56,009 nt of DNA from an uncultured Lachnospiraceae bacterium (GTDB taxonomy: Bacteria > Bacillota > Clostridia > Lachnospirales > Lachnospiraceae). How positions within the stretch are numbered: the stretch's first letter is position 1; the number at the start of each line of letters is the position of its first letter. Location: positions 1-56,009 of the forward strand of contig CAJTTT010000004.1 in NCBI GenBank assembly GCA_910579285.1, given 5' to 3'. Positions 1 through 9,496 of the stretch are shown in pieces. Below the pieces are notes generated by a model. It was not told the DNA's origin. It was given only the letters and a program-made list of their open reading frames with translations, and searched no databases. Position numbers and translations under genes: made by a program.

Positions 1-30
1 TCCTGAGCCAGGATCAAACTCTCTAATAAT
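1..30 (-). rRNA. rrs: 16S rRNA, 5' end only (partial)
   Basis: The reverse complement of the first 22 bases contains AGAGTTTGATCCTGGCTCAG, the near-universal conserved start of bacterial 16S rRNA. The gene runs leftward out of the window, so only about 30 nt are visible; the exact mature 5' end is approximate. A strong promoter lies about 300 nt upstream, so this is the head of an rrn operon. No tRNA or other rRNA is visible in the window. Confidence 0.93.
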
Positions 31-336
31 TATTTTGATCCGGGTCAAAATAAGCACTTGGCTCGGAGCAGATCCCTTCAGGATCAGCTCCCTTTGTACC
101 CTTAAATACTGTTTGTTAGTTTGTATCGTTCGATACTTTTCTGAAAAAATTCAAATCCCTTTCGGAATCTGGAAGCTCATTTCCTTGGAAATTTGCTTCT
201 TCTCTTTGGAATCTTTTCAGGGTTGCATTACTGTTTATTTGTCAAGGTGCTTCGGAGTTTAACTACTGAAGAATGCCTCGCACTCTTTCTCCGTGTGTCA
301 TCCTGCTTTTGAGTATTTCCTGCAGGCGACTTTCAT

Positions 337-365
337 ATAATAGCAGATGAATAATTGGATGTCAA
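337..365 (-). promoter_or_regulatory. rrn operon promoter with A/T-rich upstream element
   Basis: Minus strand: -35 TTGACA (360-365), 17-bp spacer, -10 TATTAT (337-342). Immediately upstream (366-405) is an A-rich tract on the transcribed strand resembling an UP element. The leader to the 16S gene (about 31-330) contains no gene; a second TTGACA at 240-245 lacks a convincing -10 box. Confidence 0.85.
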
Positions 366-446
366 CAGCTTTTTTTAATTTCTTACAAATTTCTTTTTTT
401 TCCTACAGATAAACGGATATTCCGCCTTTCTGACTGCCCTGTGCAT

Positions 447-1175
447 CTATTGAAGATGGAGTGTTCCATCCTGCTCGCCGCCCCGGAGTATAAAATCTAT
501 CGTATTGGGATTGGTCCCCTGCGGCACCTCCACGATACTCACCATATCCACAGATGAGCCTGCGGGTATCACACTGTCATAAGTCTGCATATCGTTCACC
601 AGCATCGTAGCCAGCGCTCCCTTGCTGGCCTCACCATTCACAGAGACCCGGAACGTTGCCCGGTATCCCATCATATTCAAAGGCTGGTCTTCTCCTGTCA
701 GGTTCTGCGCATTGAACTTTAATACCAAAAGCTGCATCCCCTGGGAGGCATCCATAGAGAAAAAGGGAACATCCCCTTCCGTCTGCGGCGGATAGGAATC
801 CGCGATCTCCCATCCTGTATAGCTGATCATAAGATTGGGAATGCCATAGTATGCTTCCACGGAAGTGACAGCCGGCTCCGTCTGCTCCTCATCCTGGCTC
901 ACATCCACCACCTCAACCGTCTCTTCAGGTTCCGGCTCCTCTGCCGTCTCCTCCACGGGCGGTTCTGGTTCCTCAGGCTCCTCTGCCACTTCATATCCTG
1001 TGGTATCCACCAGCCGATTTCCATGTCCTTTATCATATTTCAGCAGCATGCCCACAGCATATTCCGATATCATTTCCGCTTCGGCCTGAGTCATATCAGG
1101 CACCGTAGCGCATCCTGTCATCAAAAGAGCCGCTGCCACACTGCACAAAAGCACATTTGCCTTCTTCACGTCCAT
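447..1175 (-). CDS. putative secreted lipoprotein
   Basis: A 242-aa protein starting at the ATG preceded by GGGAG (a longer frame upstream has no ribosome site). The N-terminus is a type II signal peptide with lipobox LMTGC, so it should be anchored on the outer face of the membrane. An acidic Pro/Glu-rich linker (about residues 75-110) leads to a C-terminal beta-rich domain reminiscent of the DUF4352/DUF5067-type immunoglobulin-like domains of Firmicute lipoproteins; this is inferred from its general character only. It has its own promoter and no functional neighbour. Function unknown. Confidence 0.8.
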   Translation of the reverse strand: MDVKKANVLLCSVAAALLMTGCATVPDMTQAEAEMISEYAVGMLLKYDKGHGNRLVDTTGYEVAEEPEEPEPPVEETAEEPEPEETVEVVDVSQDEEQTEPAVTSVEAYYGIPNLMISYTGWEIADSYPPQTEGDVPFFSMDASQGMQLLVLKFNAQNLTGEDQPLNMMGYRATFRVSVNGEASKGALATMLVNDMQTYDSVIPAGSSVDMVSIVEVPQGTNPNTIDFILRGGEQDGTLHLQ

Positions 1176-1237
1176 ATCTCCCTGTTCTAAGTATTTAAAT
1201 AACAACCCGCGCTCCGCACTTTTCCTGCGGCCATTAC

Positions 1238-1266
1238 ATTATACCCCACATTTTTTATTCTTACAA
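1238..1266 (-). promoter_or_regulatory. promoter of the lipoprotein gene
   Basis: Minus strand: -35 TTGTAA (1261-1266), 17-bp spacer, consensus -10 TATAAT (1238-1243), about 60 nt upstream of the chosen start codon. Confidence 0.7.
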
Positions 1267-1287
1267 GTCAAAACCTGTGTTTCGTGG

Positions 1288-2751
1288 TTAAGCCATGTCC
1301 AACTGAAACCAAAATTCCACGCCGTTGTCATAGTTGATCACGCCGTACTCACGGTTCATGGATTCCATAATTGCCTTTACGATGGAAAGACCGATCCCGC
1401 TTCCGCCATATTCTCTGGTTCTGGACTTATCCACCTTATAAAATTTGTCCCACAAATGTCCCACACTCTCCTGTGGAATCGGGTTTCCCGTGTTAAATAC
1501 CGAAACGCGCACCCGGTTGTCAATCCTTCGGATTTTTACGTCTATGATTTTCTCATCCCCCGCATAATTGATGGCGTTGGTGAAATAATTCATAAACACC
1601 TCCTCCACCCGGAACTCATCACCCCAGACATAAACAGGCTCATAGTCATCCATACGGACGGATATTTCCTTTTGACGGATTAAGATATCCGCGGATGCAA
1701 TATAATTTTTTACCAGAGCGGTCACGTCAAAGCGTTCCATATTGACAATCTCATTGCCTGCTTCCAGTTGATTGAGGGTAAGGAGATTTTTTACCAGAGC
1801 GTTCATTTTGGACGCCTCATCCACAATCACATCACAGTAAAACGCCCTGCTCTCGGGATCCTCGCTGATCCCTTCCTTCAATCCTTCCGCATATCCCTGG
1901 ATGAGTGCGATCGGCGTCTTAAGCTCGTGGGAAACGTTTGACAAAAATTCCCTTCTTTTCTCGTCCACCTGATCCTTTCTCTCTATATCCTTCAAAAGTT
2001 CATTGTTAGCCGTTCGCAGCTCAGAGATCGTCTCCTCAAGAGCCTCTGACAGTTCATTGATATTATTGCCCAGAATAGCTATCTCTGTCTTATCATTTCC
2101 CGTATACTTCGCCTCAAAATCCAGCTCCTTCATCCGCTCAGAAATCTTCGCCAGCTCCAGAATCGGCTTCGTGACACGGTTTGAGAGCCAGATTACCAGA
2201 AGAACACTGACCAAAATGGCTGCCGATCCCACATAAGCCAGAAAATGGTTCGAGATGGACACACTCTCCCTGATCCCTTCCAATGCACTGCGCAGCATAA
2301 ATAGATAACCGTTATCCAGCATCCCCCACATTTCTATATATTCTGTCTGGGTTTTGTAATCCCGGACCACCTGCATCTTATACTTGGGTGTGCTTAACAG
2401 AAGCTCCTCCTCGTCCACACCAAGAAAAATATGGTCGAAAAGCTGTTTTAAGACATTGCGCGGGTCATTCATGGAATACTTGATCGCTTCCGATTCCCCG
2501 TCTGCTACCAATACCTGAATATTGTATTTCTCACAGATTTTTTTCAATTCAATATCGTATTCCTCGCTGATGATATCGCCCGCGTTTGACGCTTCGTTGA
2601 TGCTGTAATAAGCGCTCACCAGCGCATTCTGCTTCTTATTGAGATAATAAGTTCCCAACAGGGTCGAATTCAGGATCAGGCACATAAGAATCGTACCTGC
2701 TATCAGCGTTATGAAAATAAAAGCAAATTGCCTTTTCATCGAATATTTCAT
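1288..2751 (-). CDS. membrane sensor histidine kinase (orphan)
   Basis: A 487-aa class I sensor kinase. It has an N-terminal membrane segment, an extracellular sensor of about 130 residues, a second membrane segment, HAMP, a HisKA domain with the phospho-acceptor motif SHELKTPIA, and an HATPase domain with N-box (NYFTNAINYA) and G-box (GGSGIGLSI). The start chosen is the ATG behind AAGGA at 7-nt spacing, because the longer frame lacks a ribosome site and N-terminal hydrophobicity. No response regulator is adjacent; the nearest OmpR-type regulator is at 12536-13213. The sensed signal is unknown. Confidence 0.9.
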   Translation of the reverse strand: MKYSMKRQFAFIFITLIAGTILMCLILNSTLLGTYYLNKKQNALVSAYYSINEASNAGDIISEEYDIELKKICEKYNIQVLVADGESEAIKYSMNDPRNVLKQLFDHIFLGVDEEELLLSTPKYKMQVVRDYKTQTEYIEMWGMLDNGYLFMLRSALEGIRESVSISNHFLAYVGSAAILVSVLLVIWLSNRVTKPILELAKISERMKELDFEAKYTGNDKTEIAILGNNINELSEALEETISELRTANNELLKDIERKDQVDEKRREFLSNVSHELKTPIALIQGYAEGLKEGISEDPESRAFYCDVIVDEASKMNALVKNLLTLNQLEAGNEIVNMERFDVTALVKNYIASADILIRQKEISVRMDDYEPVYVWGDEFRVEEVFMNYFTNAINYAGDEKIIDVKIRRIDNRVRVSVFNTGNPIPQESVGHLWDKFYKVDKSRTREYGGSGIGLSIVKAIMESMNREYGVINYDNGVEFWFQLDMA

Positions 2752-2832
2752 ATTGGCATCCTTTCTCAAAAAGGAAGTAGGATTGGTAACCACGTTAACA
2801 TTCCCGCCCTCGTTTGTCAATAGAGTCCCGCC

Positions 2833-2860
2833 TTGACTTTCCGGGTGCATATGATAAAAT
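2833..2860 (+). promoter_or_regulatory. promoter of the diguanylate cyclase gene
   Basis: Plus strand: TTGACT (2833-2838), 16-bp spacer, TAAAAT (2855-2860). It is divergent from the sensor kinase gene. A GGAGGG ribosome site sits just before the ATG at 2922. Confidence 0.7.
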
Positions 2861-2921
2861 TATGGCAAGTAATATTGCGGGAAACCGGGCGTCTTTACAT
2901 TTCCCCGGGGAGGGATTTTGA

Positions 2922-4340
2922 ATGAAAGCAAAACACCGTTATATCTGGGCTAACATAAAACTGGTCTGCACCATCGTCCCCATTGTTCTGGTAATGATTA
3001 TTTTCTATTTCATGCTTGTCAGACGGGAAATTCTGATACTCTCGAAGGAAAAACTGACTCTGAAATCTCAATATTATGTAGAAGAAATCAGTTCCTGGGC
3101 CGATTCAGTGCTGAGCGAAGCGACCATCTACAAGGATATGATTGAAAAGCTGGGGCTGGAAAATGAGGCCACCTATAAACTGATGTCTACCAGCACCAAT
3201 GTACATGAAGCCTATCCCTACGGCCTGTATATGGGCGATGACCTCGGCAATTATTTTGATTCATCCGGCTGGGTTCCCGGTGAAGATTTTGTCGTGACAG
3301 AGCGCGATTGGTATCAGGAAGGTTTATCTCACGATCAGTTTGCCTTCGGCGCCCCTTATGTGGATGCGATGACCGGCGGCACCTGTGTAAGCATAAGCAG
3401 CCGCCTGAAGACCGGCCGTGCGGTAACGGTTCTGTCTGCAGACGTCTATCTGGATTACGCCTCCCGGCTGGCCCAGGAAAGCGCCTCTGACAACATCGAA
3501 CATGCATTTTTTGTCACAAAAGACAGCCGCCTGATCATTGCTGACTCGGATGCCTCCATGATCGGCACAACGCTGTCCGCCGAACATGAATCTCTGCTAT
3601 ATCAAAATGTCAGCCGCCTTTTGGATGAGGAAAAGACGGGGCAGAGCGACATTCTCGGCAATGAGAGCGTCTATTTCGTAGACATCAATGTTATTCCGAA
3701 TACGGACTGGTATTTCATCACCTGCATGAACCGCAATGAAGTATTGAAAGGGTTGTGGCGGATTGAATTTCCCATGCTGCTGACTGCCGTAATTGCCTCC
3801 GTCCTCCTCTTCTTCCTGACATCGCTGTATTCCAAGGAGATGAGCTCGATCCGCACAAAGGCCAGAATGGATCCGCTGACCAAGCTTCTCAACCGGGAAG
3901 GATTCGAAGAACTCGTCCGGGTATCTTTGGCGGAACGGCCTGATCAGGGTCTTATGATGATTATGGACATGGATAACTTCAAGCTGATCAACGACCAGCT
4001 CGGGCACCCCGTGGGCGATCAGGTATTGCGGGAATTTTCCGCGGTTCTTGAGAACTATTACAACCGCAACAGAGATATCGTAGGCCGTCTGGGCGGCGAT
4101 GAATTTGCCGTTTTTGTAGGCCGTGACATTTCCACGAAAGAGACGGAAGGGATGTTGCGCAAATTTCTTTCCATCGTTCACCAGAACTTCGACAGCAAAT
4201 ATCCTGACCAGAAGCTCTCTGTCAGCATCGGTGTCGGGCTTGCCGCAAACAATGACACTTATGAGCTGCTTTACCAGAATGCAGACAAAGCGCTCTATGA
4301 AGCAAAATGGAACGGAAAAGACCGGTTTCAGATAAAGTAA
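2922..4340 (+). CDS. membrane diguanylate cyclase with extracellular Cache sensor
   Basis: A 472-aa protein: membrane segment (about 12-32), extracellular domain of about 240 residues with Cache-like features (WYQEG, APYVDAMTGG), second membrane segment (about 283-303), then a C-terminal GGDEF domain. The catalytic loop RLGGDEF is intact and is preceded by RNRD, which matches the RxxD inhibitory site for product feedback. It should make cyclic di-GMP from two GTP in response to an external ligand. It is monocistronic on the plus strand, ending in a terminator. Confidence 0.92.
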   Translation: MKAKHRYIWANIKLVCTIVPIVLVMIIFYFMLVRREILILSKEKLTLKSQYYVEEISSWADSVLSEATIYKDMIEKLGLENEATYKLMSTSTNVHEAYPYGLYMGDDLGNYFDSSGWVPGEDFVVTERDWYQEGLSHDQFAFGAPYVDAMTGGTCVSISSRLKTGRAVTVLSADVYLDYASRLAQESASDNIEHAFFVTKDSRLIIADSDASMIGTTLSAEHESLLYQNVSRLLDEEKTGQSDILGNESVYFVDINVIPNTDWYFITCMNRNEVLKGLWRIEFPMLLTAVIASVLLFFLTSLYSKEMSSIRTKARMDPLTKLLNREGFEELVRVSLAERPDQGLMMIMDMDNFKLINDQLGHPVGDQVLREFSAVLENYYNRNRDIVGRLGGDEFAVFVGRDISTKETEGMLRKFLSIVHQNFDSKYPDQKLSVSIGVGLAANNDTYELLYQNADKALYEAKWNGKDRFQIK

Positions 4341-4358
4341 TCTGAACCGGCCTTTTTT
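4322..4358 (+). terminator. rho-independent terminator of the diguanylate cyclase gene
   Basis: The stem CCGGTTTCAGAT / ATCTGAACCGG has one bulged T and is followed by CCTTTTTT. The left arm lies in the last codons of the gene. It may also weakly terminate the convergent efflux pump transcript. Confidence 0.85.
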
Positions 4359-4370
4359 ACTCACTTTTGA

Positions 4371-7300
4371 CTACTCTTCTTTGTTCTTCTCTTCCTTCGC
4401 GGCTTTCTTTTCCGCCTTTTTCTCCTCTTTTCTGATCCGTCTTTCTTCTCTCCTGTTCAGTCTCTTCTCTTTTCTGGTTCTCTTATCTATAATCAGATAG
4501 AAAGTCGGCATCAGTAACAAAATCAACACGGTGGAAGCAATCAGTCCGCCAATGATAATCATGGCCATGCCTTCCATCATAACAGAGCCTTCTCCGATCC
4601 CGAGAGACATCGGCACCATTGAGAGAATCGTTGTGAGCGTGGTCATCAAAATGGGCCTGAGTCTGAGCTGTCCGCTCTGGACCAGCGCCTCCTCCAGCGG
4701 CATTTCCTCCCGCAGCCTGTTTGCCGTGTCCACATAGAGGATACCGTTATTTACCACAATGCCGACTAACATCAGCACACCCATCAGCGACACCATACTC
4801 AAAGTAGATCCTGACACATACAGCAGTCCGAAAGAGCCGATCAGCGCAAAGGGAATACTCATCATCACCATCAGCGAAAACCGCGGCGACTCAAACTGCA
4901 TGGCCATCACAAGAAAGATCAGGAAAACCGCCACAAAAATGGCCGTGATAATTGCCTTAAACTCATCAATCATCATATCATCCATCATGCTGGCCGCCCG
5001 GGAGACACCTCTTGGAAGCACCATCTGCTCCATCGCAGCATCCGCCGCCTCCTGTGCCGTGAATCTGGCCTCCTCCGTAGTGCTGGCCGTCACTGCAACC
5101 TGATAGATGCCATCCACACGGATAAGGGTCACCGGCGAATCCCGGTATTCCACCGCTGCGATCTCCGACAGCGGAATCTGCGTTCCCCTGGCTGTGTTCA
5201 GTGTCATATTCAAAAGGTCGTTCATACCCTCATATTCGCCCTCAGGGTACTCCACCCGCACCGTATACTCTTCGCCGCTTCTCTTGAGTTTCGCTGCCTC
5301 CATGCCGCTGAGCGTATTATACATCTCTCCCGCCACCTGTACAGGCGGCAGTCCGGCTGCCATACTCTTCAACGGATCAATGATAATTTTTGCCTGGGTG
5401 GACGCTTCCGCCAGGTTCGAGGAAGTCTGGAGGACACCCGGTATCCCCTGCAGCATATCCTGTACCTGCCTGGCCGTCTCCCTCAAATCATTCAGATCCC
5501 GTCCTTCCAGATCAATTTCGATGCCGGTTCCCATCATGCTGCTCATGCTGGCGCCGCTGGCGCTGATGCTGATATCCATGTTAGTCAGACCGTCCAGTTC
5601 TTTGGCATACTTCTCGATTACCTGCGCTGTTGACAGTTCACAGTCATCCGGCAGATAGCCGGTAAGCGTCGCCGTATCCCCGGATACACTGAAGGAATAA
5701 TGATCTACATTCTCATCCTCCTCGGCCAGCTTCTCCAGGAAACTGGTCTGCTCCTCAATCAGTTCCATCTTTGTGCCGGAGCGGAAACTTGCCGTGATGG
5801 AAAAGGCGCCTTCATCCATGCTGGGCATCAGCTCCGTGTGAATCTGGCTCACTAACATAAACGCCGCAATCAGAAGAAACACCGATACCACTACCACGAG
5901 TCCCTTCTTAGGCAGGATCCTGCGCAGAACTTTGTCATATCCGCTGTTAATCTTGCGCAGCAGTTTATTGATTGGCAGATCCTTTTTCTCCACCGGCTGA
6001 AACTTTCGGAACAGCAGCGGGATGATGGTCATCGCCATGACAAGCGAAGCCAGCATAGCCATGATAATCGTCATGCCAAGCTGCGAAAACATCTGCCCCG
6101 AAAGGCCCTTCATCGTACTCAGCGGCCCGTAAACAACCACCGTTGTGATCGTGGATGCAATGATGGAAGCCGTCACCACCCCTGTTCCTTCAAGCGCCGC
6201 ACTGTCATATTCGCCCGTCTTGTCCTTTAAGCGGAAACAACTCTCCAGCACCACAATGGAGCTGTCCACCATCATGCCGATCGCAATAACAAGCGCGCCC
6301 ATCGTCACCACGTTGAAGGTAAAGCCCAGCATGTTCATCCCGATCATGGTGGCAAACAGGGAAATCGGCATGGCGCTTCCCACGATCAGGCTTGCCCGGA
6401 TGTCCCCAAAAAAGAGAAACAGGACAATCATGGAAAACAATACGCCAAGCGCCAGTGTGCTTCCCACGGAAGAGAGGGAAGAGATAATCATATCGCTGGC
6501 GTTGTAGATCGTATCAATCACAACCACATCGTTATCCGCCTGCAGCCGTTCCAGCATCTGCTCCACTTCCCTGGTCACATCCACTGTGCCATAGCTTTTC
6601 TTTTTCTTGATGGCAATTGTGACATTATCCTGTCCGTTGTAACGGCTCAAACTGTCGGCTGCCATCTGGCTCTCGCCGACCTGAGCCAGCTCAGACAGGG
6701 GAATGACCTGCCCTCTTGCCGTAGTAATGGGAATATTCTGGATCTGTACCACCCCGGAAATATCCGCACTGCTGGATACCGCAATATCCTGCGATCCCTG
6801 GTTCACGCTTCCCACAGGCACGGTAAAGTCCATAGCGCCTATGGTCTGGGCAATCCCACTCATGGTCACTCCATACTCCTTCATCGCCTGGGAGTTGAGC
6901 AGTACCCGGATATAATTCTCCCGTCCGCCGTACACGGTCACGTCCGCCACGCCGGAGATCGTCTCCAGCTCTGTCACCATTGTGTCATTCACATAGCTCA
7001 ACACATCGCTGTCGCCCACCGCCGTGACCGATACGTCCATCGTCTCCATCTGATCCATAGACATCTCTATCACCATCGGCTCCTGCACGTCATCCGGCAT
7101 GGATGACCTCGCAGCGTCGAGCGCCGTCTTCAAATCCATATATGCATCATCCAGATCTGTCCCGTAATCATACTGGAACATAACCATAGACATGTTTTCC
7201 GCTGACTGTGAAGTATAAGTAGTCACACCGCTCTGTTCGGAACCTGCTGACTCTACCTCCTTTGTCACCAGTTCTTCCACACTCTCCGGGTCAGCCCCCG

Positions 7301-7454
7301 GATAAATCGTATAGACTAAGAGCATGGGCATTTCAATATCCGGCGTCAGTTCAAGCTGAAAGCCCGGCACAGAAGAAAGGCCGAACACTACCAGCGCCAG
7401 AACAATAAGCGCCATAGAAACGGGACGTTTCAGGGCTAATTTCGTCAAACTCAT
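4371..7454 (-). CDS. RND-superfamily efflux transporter (AcrB/HAE1-like)
   Basis: A 1027-aa inner-membrane pump with the RND layout: N-terminal membrane helix, large extracytoplasmic loop, helix bundle, second large loop, second bundle. The motif GALVIAIGMMVDSSIVVLE in helix 4 carries an acidic residue expected in the proton relay, and the mirrored segment LVGIVVNNGILYVD is in the second half. It ends in a highly charged Lys/Glu tail. Its adaptor is 11 nt upstream, so the two form an operon. In a single-membrane organism the pump probably expels hydrophobic compounds or lipids to the surface; substrate unknown. Confidence 0.92.
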   Translation of the reverse strand: MSLTKLALKRPVSMALIVLALVVFGLSSVPGFQLELTPDIEMPMLLVYTIYPGADPESVEELVTKEVESAGSEQSGVTTYTSQSAENMSMVMFQYDYGTDLDDAYMDLKTALDAARSSMPDDVQEPMVIEMSMDQMETMDVSVTAVGDSDVLSYVNDTMVTELETISGVADVTVYGGRENYIRVLLNSQAMKEYGVTMSGIAQTIGAMDFTVPVGSVNQGSQDIAVSSSADISGVVQIQNIPITTARGQVIPLSELAQVGESQMAADSLSRYNGQDNVTIAIKKKKSYGTVDVTREVEQMLERLQADNDVVVIDTIYNASDMIISSLSSVGSTLALGVLFSMIVLFLFFGDIRASLIVGSAMPISLFATMIGMNMLGFTFNVVTMGALVIAIGMMVDSSIVVLESCFRLKDKTGEYDSAALEGTGVVTASIIASTITTVVVYGPLSTMKGLSGQMFSQLGMTIIMAMLASLVMAMTIIPLLFRKFQPVEKKDLPINKLLRKINSGYDKVLRRILPKKGLVVVVSVFLLIAAFMLVSQIHTELMPSMDEGAFSITASFRSGTKMELIEEQTSFLEKLAEEDENVDHYSFSVSGDTATLTGYLPDDCELSTAQVIEKYAKELDGLTNMDISISASGASMSSMMGTGIEIDLEGRDLNDLRETARQVQDMLQGIPGVLQTSSNLAEASTQAKIIIDPLKSMAAGLPPVQVAGEMYNTLSGMEAAKLKRSGEEYTVRVEYPEGEYEGMNDLLNMTLNTARGTQIPLSEIAAVEYRDSPVTLIRVDGIYQVAVTASTTEEARFTAQEAADAAMEQMVLPRGVSRAASMMDDMMIDEFKAIITAIFVAVFLIFLVMAMQFESPRFSLMVMMSIPFALIGSFGLLYVSGSTLSMVSLMGVLMLVGIVVNNGILYVDTANRLREEMPLEEALVQSGQLRLRPILMTTLTTILSMVPMSLGIGEGSVMMEGMAMIIIGGLIASTVLILLLMPTFYLIIDKRTRKEKRLNRREERRIRKEEKKAEKKAAKEEKNKEE

Positions 7455-7465
7455 ATCGCCGCCTC

Positions 7466-9334
7466 CTACTCTTCGTCCGCTGTCTGTGTGCTGTTCGTCT
7501 CATCCGCTGCCGATATTTCTGTGCCGTCTTTCTCATCTGAAGACGATGTCTCTGCGCCGTCAGTCTCGTCCGCCGCTGGTGTCTCTGTGCTGTCCTTCCC
7601 GCTCTCCGCCGTCATCCGTACAGACACTTCCGCCCCCTCTCTGAGGTTTGCAGACCAGCTGGTGATCAGCGTGTCCTCAGTGGAAAGGCCCGACAGCACC
7701 GTAATCAGTTCCATATCAAAAATTCCCGTCTCCACATCCATACGCTTCGCAACACCATTCTGCGCCACATAAACATAAGGCTGGCTGTCATCATAGTACA
7801 CCGCATCGTAAGGAATCAGCAGGGCATCCGTCTGGCTGTAGGTTTCCGCCGTCACCTTTACACTGCTGCCCGTCAGCAGGCTGTCATCCGGCGTACTCAC
7901 ACAGGACTTAATCATAAACAGGCCCGTGGTCTGATCCACCATACTGCCAATCTCTGTGATCACCGCATCGTAAAGTTTGCCGTTTCTATCAACCTGGATA
8001 TTCTGCCCAACCCGCAGTGTGCCGCGGATACCCTCGCTCACGCCAAAAGTTACCGTCATTGTCTTTTTATTGGAAATCACGAAAGCCGGTGTCTGGGGAG
8101 ACGCAAAATCATGCTCCTTTACATTCACCGCCTCGATCACACCGTCTATGGGAGCCGTCAGCGTGTACATATCGAGCTGATATTCCGCGCTGTCAATCCC
8201 TACCTTGGCTCCCGCTGCACCTACTCTCGCACTGTTAACCTGGGCTGCCGCAGAATCCACGCCCAGCGCTGCCGTCCGTTTGCCGATATCCTGTACCTGC
8301 TGTGTATCAATGTTAAGCTGTGCTTCCGTCAGATTTTTTACGGTTTCGGTCTGTTCCTTGGTTTTATAGGTATCAGAAAGGGAATCCTCCAGCTTTTCCT
8401 TTCCATCATCGATAGATTCGATGCCTGCCTTCGCCTGCTCATAAGCTGCGCTTGTCTGGGAGGCTGCCGCCTGAGCTGCCTGCAGGGCATCCGCCAGAGG
8501 CTTAAGCTTTTCCTCGACCTCCTTCAAGGCCGCAGCCGCCTCCTCCAGTTCCTTCTTCGCCGCTTCCAGCACTGTCGGATCCGGCGCGACGCCTGGTGTT
8601 TCCAGTGCCGTGACCGCCGCTATCGCAGCCTGATACCGGGCCTGCACAGCTTCATATCCGTAAGCCACCGCTGCTGCCTGATAAGCCGCCTGTGCCTGTT
8701 TTACATATTCGTTCGCCTTACCTCTGGCTTTGTTCAGATCCTCTTTCTGATCCTTAGCGTCCTCCCGGTCCTCATCCAGCTTCACAAGCTGCTCGTTGAT
8801 ATCGTCTATTCCATCGTTAATCCCGTCAATCTGCATCTGCATCTGATACATGGTCAGATCCTTCTGCCTCTGAGTCTGTTCATTCTGCACATCCATCTGT
8901 GCCACCGTGCTGTCGTACTGCGCCTGGGCGATCTCGTATCCCACCTCTGCCGCCTGTACGCCTGCCGCAGCACTGTTATACTGGGCCTGTGCACTGGCAA
9001 GCTGCAGCTCTGCGGCCTCAGTATCAAGTTGACATAACTCTTGCCCTGCAGTCACTGTATCACCTACACTGATGCCTGTACTCAATACTTCCGCTGTCAC
9101 CATAGGAATCACATACACTGACTCCTCCGGGCTGACCGTTCCGACAAACTCATTTTTCAAAACAAGCGTTCCCGCGACAGGCATCTGCGCCTCCACGGGA
9201 ATCACCTCGCTCATCGTCTCTTCCTCTGCGCTCTCCACCGCATCTCCACATCCAAAAAGCAGTGTGGAAGCACATGCTGCCGCAAGCAGAACCGATACAG
9301 CTCCGCGCCCAGACTTTATGTATTGTCTTTTCAT
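7466..9334 (-). CDS. HlyD/AcrA-type adaptor lipoprotein of the RND pump
   Basis: A 622-aa membrane fusion protein. The start is the ATG behind GGAGGAGACAG. A type II signal peptide with lipobox LLFGC anchors it outside. Biotinyl-lipoyl-like half-motifs flank a very long helical hairpin (about residues 100-380, Ala/Gln/Glu-rich, coiled-coil-like), followed by the beta-barrel segment (VKEHDFASPQTPAFVISNKK onward) and an acidic Ser/Thr tail with repeated (S/A)xDE(K/T)(D/N)-like units. The hairpin is long for the family. It is the partner of the pump encoded immediately downstream. Confidence 0.9.
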   Translation of the reverse strand: MKRQYIKSGRGAVSVLLAAACASTLLFGCGDAVESAEEETMSEVIPVEAQMPVAGTLVLKNEFVGTVSPEESVYVIPMVTAEVLSTGISVGDTVTAGQELCQLDTEAAELQLASAQAQYNSAAAGVQAAEVGYEIAQAQYDSTVAQMDVQNEQTQRQKDLTMYQMQMQIDGINDGIDDINEQLVKLDEDREDAKDQKEDLNKARGKANEYVKQAQAAYQAAAVAYGYEAVQARYQAAIAAVTALETPGVAPDPTVLEAAKKELEEAAAALKEVEEKLKPLADALQAAQAAASQTSAAYEQAKAGIESIDDGKEKLEDSLSDTYKTKEQTETVKNLTEAQLNIDTQQVQDIGKRTAALGVDSAAAQVNSARVGAAGAKVGIDSAEYQLDMYTLTAPIDGVIEAVNVKEHDFASPQTPAFVISNKKTMTVTFGVSEGIRGTLRVGQNIQVDRNGKLYDAVITEIGSMVDQTTGLFMIKSCVSTPDDSLLTGSSVKVTAETYSQTDALLIPYDAVYYDDSQPYVYVAQNGVAKRMDVETGIFDMELITVLSGLSTEDTLITSWSANLREGAEVSVRMTAESGKDSTETPAADETDGAETSSSDEKDGTEISAADETNSTQTADEE

Positions 9335-9450
9335 TCTGTCTCCTCCAAATTTTATATCCCAATATCCGATTTTTAGAATACAACCATTTATCTGTAAAAG
9401 TAAAGTATATTGTCCCACATTTAAGACTTTTTTTATCTTTCTTAAAATAC

Positions 9451-9489
9451 AAAAAAGTGTCGGTCCCCACAGCTTCAGGAACCGGCACC
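9451..9489 (-). terminator. terminator of the signalling operon
   Basis: Minus strand: imperfect stem GTGCCGGTTCC / GGACCGACAC followed by TTTTTTGTATTTT, just after the hybrid kinase stop codon. Confidence 0.7.
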
Positions 9490-9496
9490 TCTTTGA

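Noticed and set aside
240..245. Second rrn promoter
   Set aside because: The TTGACA has no acceptable -10 box at 16-18 bp spacing, so only the promoter at 337-365 is called.
8111..9037. Long open frame (308 codons) on the plus strand
   Set aside because: It lies antisense to the well-supported adaptor lipoprotein gene, has a Cys/His/Arg-rich low-complexity look and no ribosome site or homology.
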